A program made the position numbers and the translations under genes. A DNA stretch of 64,000 nt from NCBI GenBank assembly GCA_902774015.1, contig CACYHB010000004.1, positions 173,795 through 237,794 of the forward strand, in the 5' to 3' direction. This DNA comes from Oscillospiraceae bacterium (GTDB taxonomy: Bacteria > Bacillota > Clostridia > Oscillospirales > Oscillospiraceae). The notes beneath the pieces were generated by a model that did not search any database, was not told the origin of the DNA, and worked only from the letters and a program-made list of their open reading frames with translations. This document shows positions 7,916-15,607 of this stretch, in pieces; the first letter of the stretch is position 1, and every line of letters begins with the position of its first letter.

Positions 7916-8090
7916 CTACCCCGTATATTTCTGTCCTATTTATCGGACTTTTGTATTACATTTTTTCTGCTTAGTTTTCTGCTTAGACGATTCCCGGCCA
8001 TTAACAGCCGTTTACAGGAGATCCAGCAAATCCTTTATTATCAGGCACTTCGTTGATCCTGTTTTTCCGCAGTTTACGGCTCCTATATAA

Positions 8091-8228
8091 TTCAAATCCC
8101 TCCTTCTGCGCCAAAAAAGAGAGACTACCCGTTGGGTAGGCTCTCTTTTTTCATGGTGGAGGGATTTGAATCATGTATGCACAGGCCGGTGGCCTGTGCA
8201 TGAACCAGTGCGCACACTGGTGAATTCC
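8091..8228. repeat. 138-bp direct repeat, copy 2
   Basis: Near-identical to 6683-6820 but lacking the 5' part of the tRNA, so it does not encode a functional tRNA. Together the two copies bound about 1.3 kb of sequence, like attL/attR or successive tandem integration scars at a tRNA gene. Confidence 0.9.
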
Positions 8229-8356
8229 GTTTGGGTGGTCTTTATCGCTCAAGACTCATCTCTCCCGTGATGAATTCCTTATTGCTTGACGTGGAAACGG
8301 CTTAATTTCCTTCGCCGCTCACTAACCCGTCTAACAATATATCCCGTACAAGGCCT

Positions 8357-8420
8357 GAACCCGGAGCCGGTTCCCTGTCTGCGGTCAATCCGCAGTGTCT
8401 TTGGGACGGCGTCCGGGTTC
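8357..8420. ncRNA. Triple-nested hairpin of unknown role
   Basis: GAACCCGGA (8357-8365) pairs with TCCGGGTTC (8412-8420); inside, TTCCC pairs with GGGA-type sequence and CTGCGG pairs with CCGCAG. The whole makes a 64-nt rod-like structure. There is no T-run on either side, so a simple terminator is unlikely. The area 8229-8506 otherwise shows nothing; a 62-codon ORF across it (8286-8474) has no ribosome-binding site. Confidence 0.35.
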
Positions 8421-8506
8421 CGCTATTCTATAATTCTGGTCTCAGTGCGGCAATTCCTTCCCGATTCTGTGTGATGATTTAGCAGAACGTGCCTATTTTG
8501 TGCCTG

Positions 8507-9283
8507 TTATTCTTTCTTATCCTTTTTTCGATTCAGGAGTTCAAGCGGCACCGTGATCGCCAGCATGTACACACCGAGAATGGCAGTACAGGGAATCAGG
8601 TAGAGAAACGGAACGGGGATCCATTGATAAAACAGTTCCAGGAGGAAATTTCCTTCCGTTTCCACGGAGAAGAAGTAGTTCGCTTTTGGATGCAGCCCGC
8701 TCCGTCGGAGCAGCAGATTGATGCAGAAGGCGGCAAACGCGATCAGCAAAGCAGTCAGGATCGCTCTCGGAAGGTCGCGCAGTCTTGGACGGAAAATACC
8801 AAAGGTAACAAGGGCAAGCCCTTCGATCACGATCATAAAATGCGTCCCGTAGTATCCCAGCATGCGAGGCAAAAGCAGAGAGTATCCGTCAAAGCCGTTT
8901 CCGGGCATAACAAGCGCCATCATCGCGCCCAGCGGCCCGAGGAAGAAACAGAAGCAGCATAGAGGACGGCTTTTTTTCCAGACGGCGATCGGGAGCAAAA
9001 TCATATTGATGTTGCAGAGCTGCAGCGGAAGCTCCCCCCACCAGTTGAACCCGCCCATACCGGCCGTGATGATGTTGAACTCGCCGTCCCGGGAAAGACA
9101 GAACTTGTACAGGACGAAGCCGATCACGGTTATGATACAGGCGGCGATCAAAACAGTTTCCTTTGTTCTTTCGCTCTTTTTGCGCAGAAGAACGCTGGCC
9201 GCAAGGAGCAAGAGGAGGAAAAAGGCAAAGGAAGAAAAGAAAACCGCGTTGAATGGTCTCATGATCCAGAAATCCGTACGCAT
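8507..9283 (-). CDS. YwaF/TMEM164-like integral membrane protein
   Basis: About 258 residues from the ATG at 9283 (a TTG at 9298 is a less likely start without ribosome-binding site). Seven or so TM segments. Conserved blocks of the YwaF/TMEM164 family (TIGR02206) are visible: LPLQLCNIN, FFLGPLGA, PRMLGYYGTHFM with its His, and a Lys-rich C-terminus. The eukaryotic TMEM164 has been described as an acyltransferase in ether-phospholipid synthesis; the bacterial role is not settled. It lies 30 bp after the gene for a YhhN-type protein on the same strand, suggesting an operon. Confidence 0.75.
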   Translation of the reverse strand: MRTDFWIMRPFNAVFFSSFAFFLLLLLAASVLLRKKSERTKETVLIAACIITVIGFVLYKFCLSRDGEFNIITAGMGGFNWWGELPLQLCNINMILLPIAVWKKSRPLCCFCFFLGPLGAMMALVMPGNGFDGYSLLLPRMLGYYGTHFMIVIEGLALVTFGIFRPRLRDLPRAILTALLIAFAAFCINLLLRRSGLHPKANYFFSVETEGNFLLELFYQWIPVPFLYLIPCTAILGVYMLAITVPLELLNRKKDKKE

Positions 9284-9313
9284 CAGATCAACCCCCAAAA
9301 GTCCGATTTGAAA

Positions 9314-10030
9314 TCAGGAAGGCAGGAACACCAGCGCAGAGGCAATCAGGAACTGGGCAGCATAGTAAGTAACGTAATTCAGAGTCAGGTCGATCGGACG
9401 CTCCCTCCCGACGCCGAAATACGTGCCGCTGAGGATCAGATCGGAGGCCGCAAAGAACAGGCCGCCGATGAAGAGAAGGTTCAGAGGCGTCTCCCTCCAG
9501 CCGTAGCAGAGCGCAAGGCTGCCGGAGATCAGAACCGTGGCGAACAGGGCCGCGCCGTAAGCGATCACGACCGGCTTGAACTTTCCGAAGTTCAGCTTCA
9601 TCGGCTTTTCCAGAATTGCGTTTCCGATACTCAGCACCAGGGCGAGAAGAACCGGAAGAATTACCGTCATGGGCTTGCCTGTGGGATAGTAGGCCCGCAG
9701 CATCCCGATGATATACAGAAGGTGCCCGACGCCGAAAACGCAAAAGCCCGCGTACGTGAAAGGCTCGTCCTTTTCCGGGAATACATATTTGAGATCCAGC
9801 CAGATATCCCCCAGCAGGCCGCAGAGAAGGCCAAGCACAACGAAGGGGCACAGCAGGCCGGCGTTTCCTCTCAAGGCGGAGAGCCAGGTCCCGTACACGC
9901 CAACCGTGATGAACAGCGCCGAGACGGCGGATTTCAGCAGCACCGCCTTTACCGAGTAAGCCCTGATTTTTTCCCGGATATACACGAGCAGCAGCACCGC
10001 GCCGCACACAAGCAGCAGGGGATACAGCAT
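9314..10030 (-). CDS. YhhN/TMEM86-family protein (lysoplasmalogenase-like)
   Basis: 238 residues with about eight TM helices. YhhN-family features are present: LLGDIWLDLKYVFPEKDEPF (the conserved GD..L...F.GL-type block), FCVFGVGHLLYIIG, GGLFFAASDLILS and YYAAQFLI near the end. Characterised TMEM86 members hydrolyse the vinyl-ether bond of lysoplasmalogens. AGGAGGTGCGATC precedes the ATG. It is the first gene of a two-gene minus-strand operon with the YwaF/TMEM164-like gene. Many anaerobic Clostridia contain plasmalogens, so a lipid-remodelling role is plausible but inferred. Confidence 0.75.
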   Translation of the reverse strand: MLYPLLLVCGAVLLLVYIREKIRAYSVKAVLLKSAVSALFITVGVYGTWLSALRGNAGLLCPFVVLGLLCGLLGDIWLDLKYVFPEKDEPFTYAGFCVFGVGHLLYIIGMLRAYYPTGKPMTVILPVLLALVLSIGNAILEKPMKLNFGKFKPVVIAYGAALFATVLISGSLALCYGWRETPLNLLFIGGLFFAASDLILSGTYFGVGRERPIDLTLNYVTYYAAQFLIASALVFLPS

Positions 10031-10446
10031 GATCGCACCTCCTTGTCAGCTGTTCTCGACTTCCTTCCGCAGCCTCGATCAGCGGATTGTTGCTCCGCAA
10101 ATGGTCCGCATCGGTCTGCTTCCGCATGCAGGCTCTTCGTGGCTTCCGTTCTTACCTCTCCTGCGCCGACTGCTTTCGTCCTGATTGTAGCAGAGCAGGC
10201 GGCAGCATGCAATACAAATTACGAGGTGCGGCATATGCTTATGAAAAAATCCAACTCTGCCGGTTGCAAGAAAGCAGGCAGACGGGAATCTGCCCCGGGA
10301 AAGCATCATGGGACGCGCAGCAGGCGAAATGCTTTGCTTTGCCGCGCAGCCTTTTCAGAACGCCGCATTCTGTTCCAAAGCCTTATTGCACAAAGAGGCG
10401 TTCCTGTGTATACTGATGGCAATCCGTTCGCTCGGGAGGCGAGGGC
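10031..10446. other. Divergent intergenic region
   Basis: About 416 bp between the divergently transcribed lysoplasmalogenase-like gene and the HTH/kinase operon. It holds the promoter at 10386-10414 and otherwise no supported gene; ORFs crossing it on both strands lack ribosome-binding sites and known motifs. Confidence 0.6.
10386..10414 (+). promoter_or_regulatory. Promoter of the HTH-kinase operon
   Basis: TTGCAC (10386-10391), 17-bp spacer, TATACT (10409-10414), 32 bp upstream of the HTH gene start. Confidence 0.75.
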
Positions 10447-10896
10447 ATGGCGAATAAAGTAAACACGAACATCTTGATGAAGCGGCTGTTCAAAGCGAAC
10501 GATCTTGACGCCTATTACCAGGGGAACGACGGCTTTCTTCAGGCGCCGGATTTCTATACGCTGCTCAAGAACTACTGTGAGCAGCGGAAGATGCTCCCGG
10601 CCCAGGTGATCGAGCGCTCTCAGATCGAGCGGACCTATGGCCACCAGCTGTTTAACGGAACGCGCCGTCCCTCCCGCGACAAAGTGATCCAACTGGCGCT
10701 CGGATTCGGGCTGAACGTGGACGAGACCCAGCGGCTGCTGCGATCGGCGGGGAAAAGCCCGCTCTATCCCCGGCTGAAACGGGACGCCGCGATCCTGTAC
10801 GGAATCCAGAAGAAACTGTCCATCCTTGCCGTTCAGGAGATTCTGACGAAATACGGGCTGACCCTGCTGGGAGGGCAGAAAAATGGAATCGAGTGA
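10447..10896 (+). CDS. XRE-like helix-turn-helix protein next to receptor kinase
   Basis: 149 residues. The central part (about residues 45-100: AQVIERSQIERTYGHQLFNG then TRRPSRDKVIQLALGFGLN) has the layout of a Cro/C1-type HTH and is followed by ETQRLLRSAGKSPLYPRLKRDAAI. It probably binds DNA or serves as adaptor for the kinase whose gene overlaps it by 14 bp. Similar HTH proteins are seen beside Ser/Thr kinases in Clostridia (general knowledge). Neither target nor phosphorylation site can be told from sequence. Confidence 0.75.
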   Translation: MANKVNTNILMKRLFKANDLDAYYQGNDGFLQAPDFYTLLKNYCEQRKMLPAQVIERSQIERTYGHQLFNGTRRPSRDKVIQLALGFGLNVDETQRLLRSAGKSPLYPRLKRDAAILYGIQKKLSILAVQEILTKYGLTLLGGQKNGIE

Positions 10897-12601
10897 AAAC
10901 GGCGTCCTGATCCCGGACCTTCCCGATGAGGCGGAGTACCCTCGGGAGCTGACGCAGCGCTATGAGCTTTTGGAGCGTTTCTCCGAAAAGGAAAACGTCC
11001 GGACGCTGCTGGCTTCAAACCGCGACAGCGGCGAGCTCTGCGTTGTAAAATGCTTTTTCAGGGAAAGCCCCCTGTATGATCGCAGCGAGCCGGAAGCCCT
11101 GCGGAAGATCAACGCGGCGCCCATGCCGCGTTTTGTGGCGGAGTACCGCAGCGAGCGGATGCGCTGTGTGCTGCGGGAGTACGTGCCCGGCGATCCACTC
11201 TCACGGCTGGCCACGGAAAAGATCTTCACGGAGGAAGAAGTCATCGGCATCGGCGTACAGCTCTGCGAGCAGCTTCACGCGCTGCACAGCATGGAGCCGC
11301 CGGTGATCCATCGGGACGTCACGCCGCAGAACGTGATTCTCCGCCCGGACGGGACGGCCGTGCTGATCGATTTCGGCATAGCCCGCAGCCGCACGGAAAA
11401 GAATACGGATACCGTCGCTTTCGGCACGCACGGTTTCGCCCCGCCGGAGCAGTACGGCTTTTCGCAGACGGATGCCCGCTCGGATATCTATTCCCTCGGT
11501 ACGCTCCTGTACTGGCTGCTGCGCCGGGATACGAAGCCGAGGCAGGGGAAGCGAAGCGAGCTGGAAAAGGTCATTGCCCACTGCGTGTTCTTCGATCCCG
11601 ACAAGCGGTTTGACAACGTGCAGCAGGTCAAGCGTGCGCTGCTCGCCGCGAGGCCGGCGGTCCGGAAGAAACGCAGACGCCTGATTGCTGCGGCAGCATG
11701 CTTTTTGCTTGCCCTGCTCTTTGCCGGGATCTGGGTCTCCGCCCGTGCGCGCCACAGGACCGTCGTATTCTCCGAACCGATGATCGAGCAGGCGGTGAGG
11801 GCTAATCTGGGGCTTGATGCCGACACGCCCGTCACCGGGGACCTGCTGCAGCAGGTCACCGCCATCTATATTGTGGCGGATGCCGCCTACCCGGACGCCG
11901 ACAGCTTCTACGCCGCCGTCAATCGGTGGTACGCCGCAGGGCGGAGCGTGCGCGGAGCTGTCACGGATCTGGCGGATCTGGCGTTCGTGCCCAACCTGGA
12001 GCGCGTGGGGCTCGTTGCCCAGGAGCTGTCGGATATCTCCGCGCTGGCCGGCCATCCGAGGCTCAGCGCCGTTGAATGCAAGCACAATTACATCACGGAT
12101 ATCTCCGTCCTGGCCGGGATGGAGCGTCTCCGCTCCGTGGGCATCAACGACAACCCCGTGCGGGACATCTCCCCGCTGGCCGCCTGCCCGAGCCTGGCGT
12201 TCCTGGATCTGTGCGCTGTACGCAGCTATGATCCCGCCGTGCTGGCACAGCTGGGCAATTTCGACTTTCTGGACATCTCAAACCCCACCGAAAGCTATCG
12301 CTTTCTGGACGGGAAGGCCATTCTGGACCTTCGCATCGCGTGGAGCGGTCTGGATGATCTTCACGTTCTGGACCGCGTGACGCGGCTGGAGCGGCTGGAG
12401 ATCGACCACACGGAGGTCTCGGACCTCTCGCCGCTGGCGCTGCACAAGGGGCTGAAGGAGCTGAAGCTTGCGGGACTGCCGGTCGCGGATTTCAGCGTTC
12501 TGCTGGAGCTGCCGCAGCTGAAGGAGGTCACCGTCAGCGAAGAACAGAGGGCGGCGATCGAAGCGCTGGGAGACGTGCCTTTCATCATACGCTGCGAATA
12601 A
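10883..12601 (+). CDS. Receptor-type Ser/Thr kinase: kinase-TM-LRR
   Basis: 572 residues. An N-terminal Hanks-type kinase carries all catalytic landmarks: Lys56 in CVVKCF, HRDVTPQN (Asp145), DFGIAR (Asp163) and FAPPEQYG; the Gly-rich loop is degenerate. After a basic stop-transfer stretch (RKKRRR) comes one TM helix (about 267-285), then an ectodomain starting with the LRR N-cap IEQAVRANLGLD and internalin-like repeats such as ISVLAGMERLRSVGINDNPV and RDISPLAACPSLAFLDL, closed by LKEVTVSEEQ. The domain order is kinase inside, LRR outside, the reverse chain order of plant receptor kinases. It overlaps the HTH gene and is followed by a terminator. Confidence 0.9.
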   Translation: MESSENGVLIPDLPDEAEYPRELTQRYELLERFSEKENVRTLLASNRDSGELCVVKCFFRESPLYDRSEPEALRKINAAPMPRFVAEYRSERMRCVLREYVPGDPLSRLATEKIFTEEEVIGIGVQLCEQLHALHSMEPPVIHRDVTPQNVILRPDGTAVLIDFGIARSRTEKNTDTVAFGTHGFAPPEQYGFSQTDARSDIYSLGTLLYWLLRRDTKPRQGKRSELEKVIAHCVFFDPDKRFDNVQQVKRALLAARPAVRKKRRRLIAAAACFLLALLFAGIWVSARARHRTVVFSEPMIEQAVRANLGLDADTPVTGDLLQQVTAIYIVADAAYPDADSFYAAVNRWYAAGRSVRGAVTDLADLAFVPNLERVGLVAQELSDISALAGHPRLSAVECKHNYITDISVLAGMERLRSVGINDNPVRDISPLAACPSLAFLDLCAVRSYDPAVLAQLGNFDFLDISNPTESYRFLDGKAILDLRIAWSGLDDLHVLDRVTRLERLEIDHTEVSDLSPLALHKGLKELKLAGLPVADFSVLLELPQLKEVTVSEEQRAAIEALGDVPFIIRCE

Positions 12602-12627
12602 ATAAACCTCGGGTAATTATTTCCGGG

Positions 12628-12674
12628 AAAAGCGCCAAAGTGTGCAGACTGCACACCAATTGGCGCTTTTCTTT
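12628..12674 (+). terminator. Terminator after receptor kinase gene
   Basis: AAAAGCGCCAA (12628-12638) pairs with TTGGCGCTTTT (12660-12670); the loop holds a second hairpin, GTGTGC/GCACAC. A T-rich tail follows (CTTTTGC). It separates the HTH-kinase unit from the HD-RyR/TIR/SLOG unit. Confidence 0.75.
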
Positions 12675-12740
12675 TGCTATACTTTTGACTGGATATTTTT
12701 AGCAGCTTCGGATCCCAAAAATGACAGGAGGGGCGTAACC

Positions 12741-14768
12741 ATGGCCTATACCGCATTCGAAACCATGCGAAAGAAAAACCGGGAACGCTTCGGCTCCGAT
12801 CTGGGGCCGATACAGCCGCCGCTATACAGCAACCGGAAGAATCGCAACGATCTCAAATCATCCGCGCTCCGCTTTCTGCACAACCGCTGTGAAAGGCTTC
12901 GCTTTGACCCGGCCAGGGAGGCGGCGGAAAACGCGTCCGGCGTCTATCAGGGCACGAGCCTGAAACCCGGCCAGATCCCCTACAACATGCAGATGGACAT
13001 TGACCGCCTCTGTCTGGAGAAAGCGCTGGAGGGCTTCATCGATTCCGGTGTGGCAGAGGACGCCTATGCGGTTTACTACTGCTTTCTGGAGCTTTTCATC
13101 GGGCAGTACGGGAATTCCAAAAAAATGGTGGAGCTGCTTTCGGAATACGAGGCCAACGGCAGCGCCCTGCTGATGAAGCACCGGGATCACTATTCCCATT
13201 CGGTCTACGTGTTCGCTCTGGGCCTTGCGATCTATGACAGCAACGAGGCTTATCGGCGCAGCTTCCGAAGCTTCTATCATCTGGAGGATCAAAAGGAAAA
13301 CGAAACCGCCAATCTGTTTCTGGAATACTGGGGCCTGACGAGCCTCTTTCATGACATCGGCTATCCCTTTGAGCTGCCCTTTGAACAGGTGCTCAGCTAT
13401 TTTGAGGTGGACCGCCGGGAGCGCGGCAAAGGGAGCCTGTACCTGGCCTATCACGACGTGGAGGCGCTCACCGGTCTGGACGAGGCGTCCAAGCTGCACT
13501 TTGAGGCCCTGTTCGGCAGGCGTTTTGAAACTACCAGCGAGCTGCTGGCCTGGGATATCGCCCGAAAACTCGGCGCCGCCTACGACTTTTCCGAAGGCTA
13601 CCTTCTGGATGTGCTGAACAGGAAGCCCACGGAGCCCAACCGCTTCGGATATTTCATGGATCACGCCTTTTTCAGCGCCTCCCGCCTGTATCAGGAGCTC
13701 GCGGAAGAACTCGGAGCGGAGAATCTCAACGCCATGCACGTGGACGTACTCTCCGCCATCCTGCTGCACAACAGCCTCTATAAGTTTTCCATCGCTTTCT
13801 ATAAGGATAGGGAGAAGCGGAAAGCGCCGCTGAAAGCGGAACTCCATCCCCTGGCCTGGCTGCTGATGCTCTGCGACGAGCTGCAGTGCTGGGATCGGAC
13901 CGCCTACGGGCGAAACTCCCGCACCGAGCTGCACTCCATGGCTGTCGACTTTGACTTTTCCGGCAGCTCCCTTGCCGCCGTTTACTACTACGACCGGGCG
14001 GAGCAAAAAAAGATCGACGACTTCCGGGTCCGCTATCGCGCCTGGGAGAAGGGCGGAGAGCTCGGAAAGCCTCCCCGTCTGAAGGCCTACAGCGACATGG
14101 CGGAGAAGGAACAGCGCTTCACGGCGGACATCGAGAAGATCGTGGATACCTCCTTCATCCCGCTGACCGTAAAGCCGAGCCTGCGGAAGGTGGATCGAAA
14201 GAGCAAGCGCACTTACCTCTCCGGAAGCAATTTCCTGCATTTCTATGATTTCGCGGTGGCATTGCACGCCAGGAACATGCCCGGGGAACCCACGCGCGAG
14301 GAAATGGAGGAAAACTTCACCGCAAGCTCTCTGGAGTACCAGCTCTCCACCCTGGGCCGCACGCGTCATTTCGCGGCCTATCTGAACGCCATCGGCTGCT
14401 TCTACACGGACCGGCCGGTGGACTTTGAGATGGTTTCGCACTTCGGCGTCAAGGATGCGGCGATCTTCGCCCCCATGGAGCATGAACGCTGGGTGCGCGA
14501 GCACCAGACCATGGGCTGGCGCTACGGAAGGGATTATGAAACGCTGTCTCTGGACGTCCCGGCGGAGGAGGAAAAAACAGCTCGCGCCGCACTGCGCGAG
14601 CAGCTGCGCTGCCACAAGCTGTGCATGGACGGGCGCCTCACGCACGATGAGATCCGCGCCCACTATCAGCGGCTGCCTCACAGTTATCAGGACAAGGACT
14701 GGAAGCCCTTCAACCGGCTGCTGGTGCTGCTGAAAAAGTTTGACGGACTGCGGATCTACCGCCTTTGA
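12741..14768 (+). CDS. HD-domain phosphohydrolase with C-terminal RyR-like domain
   Basis: 675 residues from the ATG at 12741, with AGGAGGGG upstream. An HD domain is seen at about 145-430: HRDHYSHSVYVFALG (first His), SLFHDIGYPFE (His204-Asp205), LLHNSLYKF and LLMLCDELQCWDR (metal and terminal Asp). The last 100 residues resemble a RyR domain: MEHERWVREHQTMGWRYG near 579-596 and SYQDKDWKPFNRLLVLLK at the end. HD enzymes hydrolyse phosphate esters, often nucleotides. RyR domains occur in bacterial nucleotide-centred conflict systems as predicted ligand sensors. It is first in an operon with three TIR-like LRR proteins and a SLOG protein. Substrate unknown. Confidence 0.75.
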   Translation: MAYTAFETMRKKNRERFGSDLGPIQPPLYSNRKNRNDLKSSALRFLHNRCERLRFDPAREAAENASGVYQGTSLKPGQIPYNMQMDIDRLCLEKALEGFIDSGVAEDAYAVYYCFLELFIGQYGNSKKMVELLSEYEANGSALLMKHRDHYSHSVYVFALGLAIYDSNEAYRRSFRSFYHLEDQKENETANLFLEYWGLTSLFHDIGYPFELPFEQVLSYFEVDRRERGKGSLYLAYHDVEALTGLDEASKLHFEALFGRRFETTSELLAWDIARKLGAAYDFSEGYLLDVLNRKPTEPNRFGYFMDHAFFSASRLYQELAEELGAENLNAMHVDVLSAILLHNSLYKFSIAFYKDREKRKAPLKAELHPLAWLLMLCDELQCWDRTAYGRNSRTELHSMAVDFDFSGSSLAAVYYYDRAEQKKIDDFRVRYRAWEKGGELGKPPRLKAYSDMAEKEQRFTADIEKIVDTSFIPLTVKPSLRKVDRKSKRTYLSGSNFLHFYDFAVALHARNMPGEPTREEMEENFTASSLEYQLSTLGRTRHFAAYLNAIGCFYTDRPVDFEMVSHFGVKDAAIFAPMEHERWVREHQTMGWRYGRDYETLSLDVPAEEEKTARAALREQLRCHKLCMDGRLTHDEIRAHYQRLPHSYQDKDWKPFNRLLVLLKKFDGLRIYRL

Positions 14769-14776
14769 TCGGGATC

Positions 14777-15607
14777 ATGAAGCACTGGATGAAACAGTTC
14801 CCGCCCTACGAGGGCGATCGGCCGTATCTGTACTTCGCCTTTGCCGCCGCTGACAGCGCCCGGGTCTGGAGGCTTCTCCGTCCCCTGCTCTCCAGAGGCT
14901 GTCGGGTGTGGTATTGCTGCGGTCCGGCGGGCAGCGCGGAGGAGCTGCTGCACCGGCAGGCGCGCTGCGAGAAGGCCGCATTGACCGTGGTGTATCTGAC
15001 GGATGCGGTCTGTGCGGATCGGGACGCCAAAAGCGCCGTTCTCGTCAATCAAAAATTCAATCGCCCGATCCTCTGCCTGGACCCGGACGAAAAGGATCGC
15101 CGCCTCTCCATGAATCTTCGGGAGACGGTCCCGCACGTTCCCCTGTATCAAAGCTCCGCCGGCGGGGATTGGGAGAGCGCCATTCTCCATGCCGAGGGTT
15201 TTTCTCAGGATATGATCGGGGATCCGATCGACGTTGGGAACAGCGGCAGGCTGATAAGCAGGCTCACGCTGGCTTTCTGTGCGCTGGCCGTGCTTCTGGC
15301 CGCCGTCTCCTTTGCCGGCTTTCATGTTTTCGGATGGTTTTCCTCCGCTCCGCGGGATGAAGTGGAAATCAGCGACCTTGTCCTGCAGGCCGCCGTACGG
15401 CAGGCTGCGGGCGGCGGAGCGATCACGGAAGAGAGGTTATCGGAGCTCAGCTTTCTGCGGCTCCGGGAGCTGCCGGAGAGCTGGGAAGAGCTCCGGTTTC
15501 TGAGTGCTCTGGAACGCATTGAGCTGCCGCAGCAGGCGCTGCTGGACGGCGGCGCGCTGCCGGACGGAGACTACGTCATCGAACTGAGCGGAGGTGACGG
15601 CTCATGA
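14777..15607 (+). CDS. Pseudo-TIR membrane protein with vestigial LRR ectodomain
   Basis: 276 residues from the ATG at 14777 (a TTG at 14765 overlaps the previous stop). The N-terminal part parallels the TIR domain of the next gene: PYEGDRPYLYFAFAAADSAR against PYEGSRPFLFISYAHLQSDA. The WYDEG motif is changed to WYCCG, and the residue matching the catalytic Glu is Ala87, so NADase activity is unlikely. One TM helix (about 163-188) precedes an ectodomain with the LRR N-cap VLQAAVRQAAG, then LSELSFLRLREL and LSALERIELP, too short for real repeats. It may be a regulatory partner of the intact TIR protein, whose ATG overlaps its stop codon. Confidence 0.7.
   Translation: MKHWMKQFPPYEGDRPYLYFAFAAADSARVWRLLRPLLSRGCRVWYCCGPAGSAEELLHRQARCEKAALTVVYLTDAVCADRDAKSAVLVNQKFNRPILCLDPDEKDRRLSMNLRETVPHVPLYQSSAGGDWESAILHAEGFSQDMIGDPIDVGNSGRLISRLTLAFCALAVLLAAVSFAGFHVFGWFSSAPRDEVEISDLVLQAAVRQAAGGGAITEERLSELSFLRLRELPESWEELRFLSALERIELPQQALLDGGALPDGDYVIELSGGDGS

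Larger units (their letters stand above)
6893..8090. other. Gene-poor stretch between tRNA-Ser repeat copies
   Basis: About 1.2 kb with lower GC than its surroundings and no convincing gene. Contents seen: a terminator-like hairpin at about 6891-6924; a minus-strand promoter (7886-7915); a leader hairpin GGCCGG...CCGGCC with a T-rich tail on the minus strand (about 7806-7828); and downstream a 66-codon minus-strand ORF (7588-7788) starting after GAGGATAA. That ORF matches nothing I recognise. The stretch may be the remnant of an integrated element whose genes have decayed. Confidence 0.5.

Noticed and set aside
8286-8474. 62-codon ORF downstream of the 138-bp repeat
   Set aside because: No ribosome-binding site and it runs through the nested hairpin.
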